Assembly: GCA_964351865.1 (NCBI GenBank)
Contig: CAYGPJ010000003.1
Coordinates: 80,606-144,605 of the forward strand
Source: JBCDJI01 sp964351865
GTDB taxonomy: Bacteria; Verrucomicrobiota; Verrucomicrobiia; Methylacidiphilales; JBCBYL01
Direction: 5' to 3'
DNA length: 64,000 bases
The position numbers and the translations under genes are program-made. Below, in pieces: positions 1 through 9,384 of this stretch. The notes beneath the pieces are model-generated. The model saw only the letters and a program-made list of their open reading frames with translations. It made no database searches and had not been told where the DNA came from. Every line of letters starts with the position of its first letter. The first letter of the stretch is position 1.

Positions 1-86
1 ATATTTTCCGTTGCAAGTCATGGCCGGTCGTTGCGAGTGAAAAAACGCTAGATACGTAAGCTGTTGGTTAACAGTTGAAAAGAGGG

Positions 87-552
87 CGGACAGGGTGGGA
101 TGGTTCTGAAAGGCTAGCTCCTTTCATTAGTCGCTATGAGGACTACGTCTTGTTTGATATGTCACTTATGTGACAGCGACCAAACCCACATTTCGTCTTC
201 GATTCAAGGTGGGTGAGGAACCAACCCAGACAGATTATGGCCCTAGTAGAATCGACACGGACAGGGTGGGATGACTGATTACCTTTGGTACTCATTGCGG
301 GGAGTTTGACTTTGTTATTTGGAGCTTCGTTGGCACGAAGACCGCCAAACCCACGGGCTGCATTCAGCCTATGGCTGAACGTGGGTTCTGTGACACGGAC
401 AGGGTGGGAATGAATGATTACCTTAGGTAATCATTGTGCAAAGGTTGAGCATAGCTTATTTGAATCTTCGCTTACGCGAAATGCACCAAACCCACGGGCT
501 GCATTCAGCCTGCGGCTGAACGTGGGTGCGAACACACCCTGTTCGAGGTAAT
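87..552. repeat. Hairpin-rich array of tRNA-Ser 3'-end copies
   Basis: The 15-base string CGGACAGGGTGGGAT, identical to the 3' end of the adjacent tRNA-Ser in this orientation, recurs at 87-101, 258-272 and 396-410 (last base differs) before the gene copy at 553-567. Spacing is 171, 138 and 157 bases. Each unit also carries a hairpin with arms ACCCAC/GTGGGT (184-214, 349-386, 490-527), echoing the tRNA T-stem. The last two units share a second near-palindrome around ATGATTACCTT and a CTTCG/CGAAG hairpin. The array lies on the 3' side of the tRNA transcript. No protein gene is supported here, and nothing is recognised in bases 1-86. Confidence 0.75.
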
Positions 553-638
553 CGGACAGGGTGGGATTCGAACCCACGGGACCTTGCGGCCCAATAGTTT
601 TCAAGACTATCGCGATCGACCACTCTGCCACCTGTCCG
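553..638 (-). tRNA. tRNA-Ser (UGA anticodon)
   Basis: Read on the minus strand, an 86-base cloverleaf folds with acceptor arms CGGACAGG/CCTGTCCG, a D-arm region GGCAGAGTGGTCGAT, the anticodon loop CTTGAAA (anticodon TGA), a long variable arm as expected for a class II tRNA, and a T-arm GTGGGTTCGAATCCCAC. The CCA end is not encoded. Its 3' end is copied three times to the left and its 5' end once to the right. Confidence 0.95.
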
Positions 639-859
639 AGGTAAACAATAGGGAGTGCAGGCCACTGGGCAAGTAGGAAATCTTAGGGTCTAAGAACGAG
701 TGGTCGATTCCATCTCCCATTACCGCCCCGTCACCCGCTCGGTCTGCAGTAAGTGCCTCCGGCATGATTGGGGAATCGCTTACGCGATATGCAGGCTGCC
801 ACCTGTCCGAGGTAAAAATAGGGAGTGCAGGCCACTGGCCAAGGAGGAAATCTTAGGGT
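625..859. repeat. Direct repeat of tRNA-Ser 5' end plus flank
   Basis: Bases 625-689 and 796-859 are near-identical copies of about 64 bases. Each starts with CTGCCACCTGTCCGAGGTAA, the last 14 bases of the tRNA gene in this orientation plus its flank, and runs through GGGAGTGCAGGCCACTGG to TCTTAGGGT. The second copy is therefore a partial duplication of the tRNA 5' end and its upstream region. Between them, a GAGTGGTCGAT string resembles the tRNA D-arm, and a hairpin around CGCTTACGCGA recurs from position 470. Apart from this, 639-968 shows no convincing gene. Confidence 0.75.
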
Positions 860-968
860 GTGCGGAGGAGCCCTGAACGCATTCGGGGTTACCGCCCCGT
901 TCCCCAAACGATGGGTTGTTTCATTTATTGCTTTGCGAGCAGGTGTGTATTTGTATGCTTACCAAACT

Positions 969-2054
969 ATGTCAAAAGATGGTCACAATTATGCCCCCAG
1001 CAGTTCAACAACACCGAAAGTCGTGGAATCTGGAGAATTTGTCTTCGCGGCAGCTCATCTGGATCACGGGCATATTTTTGGTCAGGTGAATGGTCTGCTG
1101 GAAGCCGGGGGAACGTTGAAATATATCTACGATACCGACCCGGAGCGACTTAAAGGGTTTCTGGAAAAGTATCAGGACTCAGGGGTGACGGCTGTGGATT
1201 CGTTGGAGGGAATTTTAGATGATCCCGCGATTCAGATGGTGGCAGCGGCGGCCATTCCTTCGGAACGCGGCCCGTTGGGATGCCGGGTGATGGAGGCGGG
1301 TAAGGATTACTTTACCGACAAGTGTCCGTTTACGACGCTGGAACAACTGGAACAGGCCCGATCCGTCGCGGCTCGAACCGGGCGGAAATATATCGTCTAT
1401 TATAGTGAGCGCGTGCACGTCGAGGCGGCATGGTATGCGGATGAACTGATTCAAGCTGGTGCCATCGGGGATATCGTTCATATGGCGATCACCGGTCCAC
1501 ACCGACTGAACAAACCAGTGCGCCCGGAGTGGTTTTTCAAGAAAGCTCAGTATGGTGGAATCTTAACCGATATCTGTTCGCACCAGGTGGATCAGTTTTT
1601 GCACTACGCGCGGGCTGAGGATGCCGAGGTGCTGCACGCACGAGTGGAGAACTTTGCGAATCCGGCAGAGCCGGAGTTTGAGGATTTCGGGGAGGCCGTG
1701 TTGAAACTGGATACCAATGCTTCCTGCATCAGTCGGGTCGACTGGTTCACTCCGGACGGACTTTGCAGTTGGGGCGATGGTAGAACCCAGATTATCGGAA
1801 CCAAAGGATTTATGGAAATTCGCAAATATCTGGATCTGGCACGTTCCACGGTTGGGGACCGACTCTTTCTGGTCGACGGCGAGAAAGAAGTGGAAATCGA
1901 ATGCCATGGTAAAGTCGGGTTTCCGTTTTTTGGTCAGTTGATTCTGGATTGTTTGAATCGCACCGAAAATGCCATGACCCAGGCACATGCCTTTAAGGCC
2001 GCCGAGTTGTCATTGCAAGCACAAGAATTTGCGGATATAAAACGTGGCAAATGA
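969..2054 (+). CDS. Gfo/Idh/MocA family oxidoreductase (divergent)
   Basis: A 361-residue protein with the Gfo/Idh/MocA layout: an N-terminal nucleotide-binding half, then an alpha/beta half containing GGILTDICSHQVDQFLHY, the segment where this family places substrate-binding and catalytic His/Asp residues. The family normally oxidises or reduces sugars and cyclitols with NAD(P). Here the glycine motif is unusual (AAHLDHGHIFGQ) and the usual EKP motif reads DKCP, so the cofactor or substrate may differ. An in-frame ATG at 825 would add 48 residues encoded largely by the tRNA-linked repeat, so the start at 969 is preferred, although no strong ribosome site precedes it. The stop overlaps the next start by 4 bases. 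Confidence 0.8.
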   Translation: MSKDGHNYAPSSSTTPKVVESGEFVFAAAHLDHGHIFGQVNGLLEAGGTLKYIYDTDPERLKGFLEKYQDSGVTAVDSLEGILDDPAIQMVAAAAIPSERGPLGCRVMEAGKDYFTDKCPFTTLEQLEQARSVAARTGRKYIVYYSERVHVEAAWYADELIQAGAIGDIVHMAITGPHRLNKPVRPEWFFKKAQYGGILTDICSHQVDQFLHYARAEDAEVLHARVENFANPAEPEFEDFGEAVLKLDTNASCISRVDWFTPDGLCSWGDGRTQIIGTKGFMEIRKYLDLARSTVGDRLFLVDGEKEVEIECHGKVGFPFFGQLILDCLNRTENAMTQAHAFKAAELSLQAQEFADIKRGK

Positions 2055-2905
2055 AATCAAGTTGCCTGATCGTCGGCTGCGGATATGTAGGCCGGGCGCT
2101 GGCGGATGTGCTGGTTCAACAGAACTGGCGAGTGGGTGGAGTCATCAAAAGCGATGCCTCATGCGCTGAATTAACCGGGGAGGGCCTCAAGTTGTTTCAA
2201 GGTGATGTGGCTCAGAAAATTTTTTGGGAAAATCTTCCCTCGAATTGGGATCATGTGATTTATTGCCCGTCCACCGGTGGCGGGGGACTTGCCGCCTATC
2301 AACAGATTCATGATGTCGGATTGAGACACTGCCTGAAGTGGATCAGGCCGAAAGCTCGTTTATTCTATACCTCATCCACGTCTGTTTATAGCCAGAATGA
2401 TGGCGAGTGGGTGGATGAAACCTCCGACCTGAAACTTGGGTTCGCGTCGGCGCAGGTGTTGGTGAAAGCCGAGCAGCGTGTCACATCAGCTGGATACACC
2501 GTATTGCGGCTGGGGGGGATTTACGGGCCTGATCGCGGAGTGTTGCTCAAACGGCTGCAGACCGGTAAAGCCATCATGCCCGAACAGGATCCGAAATGGC
2601 TGAACCTGATATATCTTGCAGACATTCTGGCGGCCATTCAGCACGGCTTGAACGGCAAGCTGCATTCAGGTGAAGTCTACAACGTGATTGATAATGAACC
2701 GGCAGCCTATCAGGATATTTATCAATGGCTGTGTGATCAACTCGACCTGCCACTCCCGCAGGTCGGAACTCCGGAGTATTTCGGGAAACGAGGTATTACC
2801 AATAAACGGGTTTCGAATAAGAAATTAAGAGCGACCGGCTGGCATCCGCAGTATCCCAGTTTTCGGGACGGGTATGAGCAAATGCTAAATGCAGATAAGA
2901 TCTGA
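2051..2905 (+). CDS. NAD-dependent epimerase/dehydratase family protein (YeeZ-like)
   Basis: A 284-residue extended short-chain dehydrogenase. The Rossmann motif GCGYVGRA is at residues 9-16, the YTSSTSVYSQ segment matches the Ser/Thr-Tyr region of the family, and RLGGIYGPDRG is a typical epimerase substrate-loop motif. The overall pattern recalls E. coli YeeZ, whose substrate is not known. The gene overlaps the preceding oxidoreductase by ATGA, so the two are translationally coupled and may act on the same sugar-like metabolite (inference). The substrate cannot be read from the sequence. Confidence 0.8.
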   Translation: MKSSCLIVGCGYVGRALADVLVQQNWRVGGVIKSDASCAELTGEGLKLFQGDVAQKIFWENLPSNWDHVIYCPSTGGGGLAAYQQIHDVGLRHCLKWIRPKARLFYTSSTSVYSQNDGEWVDETSDLKLGFASAQVLVKAEQRVTSAGYTVLRLGGIYGPDRGVLLKRLQTGKAIMPEQDPKWLNLIYLADILAAIQHGLNGKLHSGEVYNVIDNEPAAYQDIYQWLCDQLDLPLPQVGTPEYFGKRGITNKRVSNKKLRATGWHPQYPSFRDGYEQMLNADKI

Positions 2906-2934
2906 AGAAGCTTTAACTCCGAAAACGGAGATTA

Positions 2935-3063
2935 AACTAAACAAATTTGAAGTCTATCTGGACGCATTGCCATGCTGTAGTTTTCTTATCCTACAGTATT
3001 GTGTAGGGTGAGAATATCCGTAGGATTTCTTACCACCGCCAATCGAACGAGTGATAAATTTCC
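2935..3063. repeat. Left REP flank of the RAYT gene
   Basis: Bases 2935-2996 align almost without gaps to 59213-59275, sharing TAAACTAAACAA, a GCATTGCCATGCT-like segment and TAGTTTTCT..CCTACA. The CTGTAG/CTACAG arms at 2975-2980 and 2991-2996 can pair. A second motif, TGTAGGGTGAGAATATCCG from about 3002, resembles the dispersed TGTAGGGCGAGATTGCATC repeat. These look like decayed REPs next to their transposase. Confidence 0.6.
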
Positions 3064-3495
3064 ATGGCGCAACCGCCCAGACTACATTCAATCTATGATA
3101 GAAAATGCGAAATAACGTATTTTTTGACATATGGTGTGGCAGCAAAGAAAAATGTGCTGAATAACAGCCACTATTTCGAAGCTTTACAGCAAGCAATCCA
3201 ACAGGCTGATCGCTGGCACATTGAGTGTGTCATTGTGATGCCGGATCATGTGCATTTACTGACGGCTCCGTTTAATCGCGATGAATCCGTTGGGAAATTG
3301 GCCGGATTTCTAAAGAAGAGATCTAAATTTTTATGTAAAGGCAGCTGGGATTGGCAGCCGGGATCATTTGATCATCTGTTACGATCCGCCGAGTCTGCTG
3401 AACAAAAGTGGAAGTATATTCGCGAGAATCCGGTTCGGGCAGGTCTAGTGGAGCGTTGGCAGGATTGGCCGTATCGGTTTGGGTATGGCGACTGA
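3064..3495 (+). CDS. REP-associated tyrosine transposase (RAYT)
   Basis: A 143-residue member of the Y1/IS200-like nuclease superfamily. The HUH metal motif reads MPDHVHLL with His62 and His64, WQPGSFDHLLRS matches the conserved WQ-x-FDH-x-LR block, and Tyr118 in KYIRENPVRAGLV is the expected nucleophile in the hallmark RAYT motif. The family cuts and joins single-stranded REP hairpins and is thought to spread REPs. The length is slightly below the usual 150-180 residues, but all key residues are present, so the gene appears intact. It is flanked by REP-like sequences on both sides in opposite orientation, and its right flank runs into the 3' end of dinB. Confidence 0.9.
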   Translation: MAQPPRLHSIYDRKCEITYFLTYGVAAKKNVLNNSHYFEALQQAIQQADRWHIECVIVMPDHVHLLTAPFNRDESVGKLAGFLKKRSKFLCKGSWDWQPGSFDHLLRSAESAEQKWKYIRENPVRAGLVERWQDWPYRFGYGD

Positions 3496-3532
3496 TAAGA
3501 TCAACCCGGCTGCTGCCGGATGGAATCTTATC

Positions 3533-3538
<6 letters not shown>
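3496..3538. repeat. Right REP flank of the RAYT gene
   Basis: Read on the minus strand this begins CTGTAGGATAAGATTCCATC and continues into a CCGGCAGCAGCCGG hairpin, resembling the TGTAGGGCGAGATTGCATC repeats at 30956 and 59151. The string TCTTATCCTACAG at 3526-3538 is an exact copy of 2984-2996 on the left side. The repeat supplies the last bases and stop codon of dinB. Confidence 0.6.
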
Positions 3539-4576
<1,038 letters not shown>

Positions 4577-4582
4577 CTTGCC

Positions 4583-5824
4583 CTATGCCTGAGCTTTAGT
4601 CGGCTCCGGGATGCCCAGCAATAGACCCAGTGAAACAGTCATTAGTATCATTACAATCACGCAACTAAGGACAATGGAGCCGGTGGTTTCATGCAACACT
4701 GAAGCCAGTATGGTTGCTATGACTAGACTCGGAACGCTCAGGAATGAAACGATGGCCATGAAGGTCGGACGTCGTCGTTTGGGAGCCAGGGTGGTCATGA
4801 GTGTCGTGGCACAAATATGATCCGTATAAAATGCGTAACCGAACAGAAAATAAATCAGGTAAAATCCCCAGGTGGAAGTATTGAATATTACAGCGACTGA
4901 CATGATTAAAAATAGGACCTTTGCAACCAGTAGTGGAATCTTGGATCCAACACGATCACCCACTATTCCTGCGGTCACATTCCCAGCCATACCGCCAATC
5001 ATATGAGCCACCAGCAGGAGGCCGACAAAACTTTCTGTTGCGCCGGTTTCATTCATGGCATGGAGTCCCAGAAAAGGAATGATCAGCAGGAAACTCACTC
5101 CCGTGCTCCGCATCAGGATAAAACGCAGCAAATGCGGTTGAGATTTTATGAGAGGAATCAAGCTATGCAAATAGGCCCGGTAGGTCGTCGGTGAGTCCTC
5201 TGGTCGATGGTTTCGGTTGACTTCTTTGATGGTACAGAACAGGGCGTAAGACAGCATCATCAGGCTGAAGGTGATCAGATGCAGAATGCCGTAACCGACG
5301 GTGCCGGGAAATGCTTCGAGGATGAATTTGACAACGAGCCCAGCGACGACGCCGAAGCTGCCTGCGACGACGTAGCGCACGGCCAGACTGGAATTGCGTC
5401 GGTTGGCGGGAACGACGCGCGAATAGAGTTCAAAGAATGCACTGATGGTGATGCCTCCCATCAGACCACTGACAAAAGGAGCGCTCAATACGATCGCCAA
5501 GGTGAGCCCCGGACGTGCTTCACCGATGAATAACAGTGACAGTCCAGCTATCAGGTAAGGCAGTCGTTGCAGCATACTGAAGAGCATGATGACGGGTTTG
5601 ACTTCTTTACGTCTTTCAAACCAATGAGTCGTAAAAACAGAGGGCAGCATCAGACCGGCGACCATTAAAATCGGAACGATGGATACCATCCAGCTTGATC
5701 CCCCTAACGAAGCGACGATGATCGGGAGCACCGTTTCAGCGGACAGAAACGCGGCGCCGCCCATATACAATCCTCCCTCCACGGAAATGGCCCAGTAATT
5801 ACGTTGGAGGAGTTTCTTTTTCAT
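4583..5824 (-). CDS. MFS transporter
   Basis: A 413-residue integral membrane protein with about twelve hydrophobic segments in two halves joined by a loop near residue 200 (REVNRNHRPED-like). The fold and short polar loops fit the major facilitator superfamily. The start at MKKKLLQRNYWAISVEGG is preferred over an in-frame ATG at 5902 because the extra 26 residues (rich in Cys, Arg and Pro) do not look like part of a transporter and overlap the divergent gene's upstream region. No substrate can be inferred. The gene probably shares a transcript with dinB, which starts 6 bases after its end. Confidence 0.8.
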   Translation of the reverse strand: MKKKLLQRNYWAISVEGGLYMGGAAFLSAETVLPIIVASLGGSSWMVSIVPILMVAGLMLPSVFTTHWFERRKEVKPVIMLFSMLQRLPYLIAGLSLLFIGEARPGLTLAIVLSAPFVSGLMGGITISAFFELYSRVVPANRRNSSLAVRYVVAGSFGVVAGLVVKFILEAFPGTVGYGILHLITFSLMMLSYALFCTIKEVNRNHRPEDSPTTYRAYLHSLIPLIKSQPHLLRFILMRSTGVSFLLIIPFLGLHAMNETGATESFVGLLLVAHMIGGMAGNVTAGIVGDRVGSKIPLLVAKVLFLIMSVAVIFNTSTWGFYLIYFLFGYAFYTDHICATTLMTTLAPKRRRPTFMAIVSFLSVPSLVIATILASVLHETTGSIVLSCVIVMILMTVSLGLLLGIPEPTKAQA

Positions 5825-5946
5825 GCAGGGGAGATAAGGAATTAGCTCAGGATACAGGTCATGTCGACGATCAAACCTACAGCTGCAACATGGATTTAAC
5901 ATGCTCCGGCATTGACGGATGAGTGCAGACAGACCAGCATGTCGAC

Positions 5947-7290
5947 ATGAAATCCCTCATTCGCATCGTTCTTTCGCTGGTGGTCATTCTCGTGCTGGTT
6001 GCTGTAGGTTTTTTGGTGGTGCCCAAACTGTTGTATATGTTGCCACCGTTTCAGTCCTGGGTCGCTGGTCAGATTGATCAGCAAAGCGGAGGAAAGTTTT
6101 CCTTCGATTCGATCAAGGGGGATGCTTTTGAAGCTCAGTTAACCGGCGCGTGGTTGGATATGGGTGAAGGTAATTCGAATGTCTTTCAGGCGAAGTTCGA
6201 TGATTTGACGGCGACCTTTGAGTTGCTGCCAGTGGCCATGTTAAAATTGGATCTGAAAGAACTCAACGCCACGGGCGGGGAAGTCGTACTGAACTTGAGT
6301 GGGGGTGACTACGAGCATGTCCGGATGCCGGTGAGCGCCGAGAGCCTGGTGATGCAAGGCGGACGGCTGGTGATCCGAAATCTGCAAGGTTACGAGTGTG
6401 CGCTGGAAGATTGTAACTTATCAGTCGATGCGACCGAGACTGGTAAAAAGGGAAATTTTACAGCAGCTACCGGAAAAGTTGGCGTGGTTGATCTCAGTGG
6501 TATTGCTGGTGAATTTGAATTCAGTGAACAGGGCCTGAAGGTGACCGCGTTCAGTGCCACCATTCCGGGGGAGAGCCAACTATCACTGGATGGATGGCTG
6601 GTTTTGAGTGAAGAGGGAGCACCGATCAAGGATGCGGACATGCAAGTGAAGACCGAGAATGTGCAGGCATTGCTGACGGCACTGGGTTATTCAGATCGTT
6701 TTAATGGCAGTGCGGAAGTAAACACGAAGTTCTCCGGCAGCTTCCGGCCGGAGTTGAAGGATTTGACGGGTGAGGGCACGGCTGCGGTCTCCGGCATCTC
6801 GGCTAAAGTTAAATTGCCCAGCTACCCCGGATTTGAAGGCAGTGGCATTCTGTCGGATCTGAAACAGATTGACGGATTGGAAGGCTCGGTGCCCTTCAAG
6901 TTGGCGGGCGACCAGATTGTGGTCGATCAACTGACTCTGAAAAATGAGACCATGGACGTCAGTGGCAGTCTACAGGTTGGCTATGATAAGACCATTCGTG
7001 GCGATCAGACGCTGCTGGCGGCTCCGTCACTGGCGGCCGGTATTCCTGACGTGGCGCAAGGGGTGTTTAAGAAAAACGAATCCGGGTGGACGATTATTCC
7101 GTTTACCTTTCAGGGCACCTCGAATGCGCCTGCTGCCAACGCAGGTTCCGTGGTGAGTAAAGCACTGATGAATCCGGTCAATGCGGTGAAAGGCGTGGGC
7201 GGTATGTTCGGTGGTTTGTTCGGGGGTGGGGATAAGAAGAAGCCGGAGCAGGAAGCGGTCGCACCTGCCGAGCCAGCGCCAGAGAATTAG
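5947..7290 (+). CDS. AsmA-like envelope protein
   Basis: A 447-residue protein with one N-terminal membrane segment (residues 3-30, MKSLIRIVLSLVVILVLVAV) followed by a long beta-rich periplasmic region with repeated hydrophobic/polar strands. A late segment (DQIVVDQLTLKNETMDVSGS...GYDKTIRGDQTL) matches the pattern of AsmA/TamB-type C-terminal domains. Such proteins sit in the inner membrane and help outer-membrane biogenesis or lipid transfer. The tail is low-complexity (GGMFGGLFGGGDKKKPEQEA). An upstream in-frame ATG at 5923 adds eight polar residues and is less likely. It is convergent with the HAD phosphatase. Confidence 0.65.
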   Translation: MKSLIRIVLSLVVILVLVAVGFLVVPKLLYMLPPFQSWVAGQIDQQSGGKFSFDSIKGDAFEAQLTGAWLDMGEGNSNVFQAKFDDLTATFELLPVAMLKLDLKELNATGGEVVLNLSGGDYEHVRMPVSAESLVMQGGRLVIRNLQGYECALEDCNLSVDATETGKKGNFTAATGKVGVVDLSGIAGEFEFSEQGLKVTAFSATIPGESQLSLDGWLVLSEEGAPIKDADMQVKTENVQALLTALGYSDRFNGSAEVNTKFSGSFRPELKDLTGEGTAAVSGISAKVKLPSYPGFEGSGILSDLKQIDGLEGSVPFKLAGDQIVVDQLTLKNETMDVSGSLQVGYDKTIRGDQTLLAAPSLAAGIPDVAQGVFKKNESGWTIIPFTFQGTSNAPAANAGSVVSKALMNPVNAVKGVGGMFGGLFGGGDKKKPEQEAVAPAEPAPEN

Positions 7291-7578
7291 TCGTGTATCG
7301 AAGCGCTTAAGGAGGTGGAGAACACCAACTTAAGGATTTTCCTGTAGCCCGACGGAACGCGACCGTCTCGGACGCACAGTTTGGCGTCCCGCCGAACTGC
7401 TTCCCGAAGAGAGACTTGGGCGAGATCCCGATACCCTGCGTGATCGGGAAGCAAGATGCTCGCGTTCCAGGCTAACGCCGGCAGCCATCTTAAAACGCTC
7501 TTATGTTAGTGCCATTCGGGACGGAGGTAACCCCGAAAGCATTCGCGGGTTACCTCCGTCCCCATTTGTGGGCATTTT
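7291..7578. repeat. Intergenic palindromic repeats
   Basis: This gap between convergent genes holds no convincing ORF. An outer inverted repeat GGAACGCGA (7354-7362) / TCGCGTTCC (7460-7468) encloses smaller complementary pairs such as AGTTTGGCG/CGCCGAACT. It is followed by an exact 16-base palindrome, GGGACGGAGGTAACCC at 7518-7533 and GGGTTACCTCCGTCCC at 7547-7562, with a 13-base loop. A T-run (CATTTTTTATA) lies shortly after, so the palindrome may also end transcription of the AsmA-like gene. The GGGACGGAGG core recurs at 47619 and, imperfectly, near 59321. Confidence 0.65.
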
Positions 7579-8238
7579 TTATAGAAGTTCCGAGGGGTGC
7601 TCGATGATGAAATCTGCGCCGGTGCGTTCTAGTTCTGCCCGATCACGGAATCCCCACAGTACGCCGACGGCGGTCATGCCGGCACGTTTAGCAGTAAGCA
7701 TGTCGACATCCGTATCTCCGAAATACAGGCAGGATTTCGGCGCGGCTCCCAAGGTGGCGGCAACCTGTAATGCGCCTTTGGGATCCGGTTTTTTCGGAAC
7801 ATGATCGCCGCTGCCGAGCACGATCTGCCAGCGCCACTGAGACATAAAACGTTCGACACACAGTTCGGCATGCGGTTGAAGTTTATTCGTCAGTATGGTG
7901 AGAGGAATATCGTATTGGTTCAAGGCCGTCAGCAATTCCGGTATACCATCATAGAGTGAGGTGGATTTATCGTCCTGGACGGTGCATTCGGTTTGGTAAG
8001 TTTCCACCAATCGGGTAACACGGGGGTCATCGACTGACTCGGCCTGAATGGCTCGCTGAAACAAAACATCCGGCCCATCACCGACAAAATGACAGAAGGC
8101 TTCCTGCGGGTGCATATCGTGGCCGTGTTGTTGCAGCGAGCGGTTGGCCGCTTCGGAGATGTCTTGCAGAGTATCGAGCAGCGTGCCGTCCAGATCGAAA
8201 ACAGCGGCTCCGTAGTTACTGAGTTTAAAGTCCTTCAT
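7579..8238 (-). CDS. HAD-family phosphatase (phosphoglycolate phosphatase-like)
   Basis: A 219-residue HAD-superfamily hydrolase. Motif I is FDLDGTLLDT with nucleophile Asp15 and acid/base Asp17, motif II is TILTNK, the motif III Lys is in PKKPDP, and motif IV is YFGDTDVDM. A helical cap sits between motifs I and II. The layout fits the Gph group that hydrolyses 2-phosphoglycolate or small sugar phosphates, but substrate choice is not readable. It is transcribed divergently from moxR across a 137-base gap. Confidence 0.85.
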   Translation of the reverse strand: MKDFKLSNYGAAVFDLDGTLLDTLQDISEAANRSLQQHGHDMHPQEAFCHFVGDGPDVLFQRAIQAESVDDPRVTRLVETYQTECTVQDDKSTSLYDGIPELLTALNQYDIPLTILTNKLQPHAELCVERFMSQWRWQIVLGSGDHVPKKPDPKGALQVAATLGAAPKSCLYFGDTDVDMLTAKRAGMTAVGVLWGFRDRAELERTGADFIIEHPSELL

Positions 8239-8375
8239 GATGATTGGCTCCGTAGCATAATGCGCTTAAGTGTCTCATCCCAGTTCAAAAGACAATTTCC
8301 ACGACTCGAGATCGCCTTAAGTTAACCTTTGCATTTTATGCCATAAATATAGGGTAGTGCTACAGATAACTTTCT

Positions 8376-9353
8376 ATGGGCGAACATCAGCAGAATACGC
8401 AGGAATTTGGCGACAAGTTGGAACAGGTGCGCCAGGCCGTGGGCAAAGTCGTGGTCGGCCAGCAGCAGACGATCGACCGCTTGTTATTGGCTTTGCTTTG
8501 CAATGGGCATGTCTTGCTGGAAGGCGTGCCCGGAGTGGCCAAGACGTTGATGGCCAATTCGCTGGCCCGCACCGTTCAAGCTGAGTTCAGTCGGATTCAG
8601 TTTACCCCGGATCTGCTTCCCAGTGATCTGACCGGAACGCTGGTATATGATCCGCGCGATCACAGCTTTAATCCGGAAAAGGGCCCCATCTTTACCAATT
8701 TTCTGCTGGCCGATGAGGTCAATCGTGCGCCGGCTAAAGTGCAGAGTGCGTTGCTGGAAGCGATGCAGGAAAAACAAGTGACGCTCGGTAAAGTCACTTA
8801 CGCCCTGCCGAAGCCGTTCCTGGTCCTAGCCACCCAGAATCCGGTCGAACAGGAAGGCACCTATCCGCTGCCGGAAGCACAGGTAGATCGCTTCATGTTT
8901 AAATTAAAAGTGGATTATCCCGACATGGAGCAGGAGTTGCTGGTGATGCAGCGGATGGCGAAGCCGCAGTCTGACACCGAGGTGGACGCCGTATTAACGG
9001 TGGATGAAATCATGCGCATGCGTGATGCGCTGGCGCAGGTCTTCATCGATGAAAAGGTAGAGCGCTATATTTTAAGATTGGTCGATGCCACCCGGCATCC
9101 GGCTACCTACGGGTTGGATTTTGAGCGATTTCTTCGCTTTGGCGCTTCGCCGCGGGCATCGATTTATCTTTCACTGGGAGCACGTGGCTATGCGTTGATG
9201 CAAGGGCGTGATTATACCGTCCCGCAGGATGTAAAAGATGTCGCGCATGACGTGTTGCGTCACCGCATGGCGCTATCGTATCGGGCCGAAGCTGAGAACC
9301 TGACTTCGGACCATCTGATTCAACAGATGCTGGATAACGTTCCGGTCGAATGA
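8376..9353 (+). CDS. MoxR-type AAA+ ATPase
   Basis: A 325-residue AAA+ ATPase of the MoxR/RavA group. Walker A is GVPGVAKT (residues 50-57), Walker B is FLLADEVNRAP with Asp113-Glu114, and TQNPVEQEGTYPLPEAQ is the conserved sensor segment of MoxR proteins. These ATPases are thought to act as chaperones that work with von Willebrand factor A (vWA) proteins. It is the first gene of a seven-gene run (8376-16723) with DUF58, BatA, BatB/C, BatD and BatE, the standard Bat operon order. A potential promoter lies in the AT-rich stretch around 8325-8360 but is not clear. Confidence 0.95.
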   Translation: MGEHQQNTQEFGDKLEQVRQAVGKVVVGQQQTIDRLLLALLCNGHVLLEGVPGVAKTLMANSLARTVQAEFSRIQFTPDLLPSDLTGTLVYDPRDHSFNPEKGPIFTNFLLADEVNRAPAKVQSALLEAMQEKQVTLGKVTYALPKPFLVLATQNPVEQEGTYPLPEAQVDRFMFKLKVDYPDMEQELLVMQRMAKPQSDTEVDAVLTVDEIMRMRDALAQVFIDEKVERYILRLVDATRHPATYGLDFERFLRFGASPRASIYLSLGARGYALMQGRDYTVPQDVKDVAHDVLRHRMALSYRAEAENLTSDHLIQQMLDNVPVE

Positions 9354-9384
9354 ATTGAAACAGGGTGAATACGGACCCTAGATT

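Noticed and set aside
87..567. CRISPR array
   Set aside because: Repeats are few, unequal in spacing, contain long hairpins and derive from tRNA sequence; no cas gene is present.
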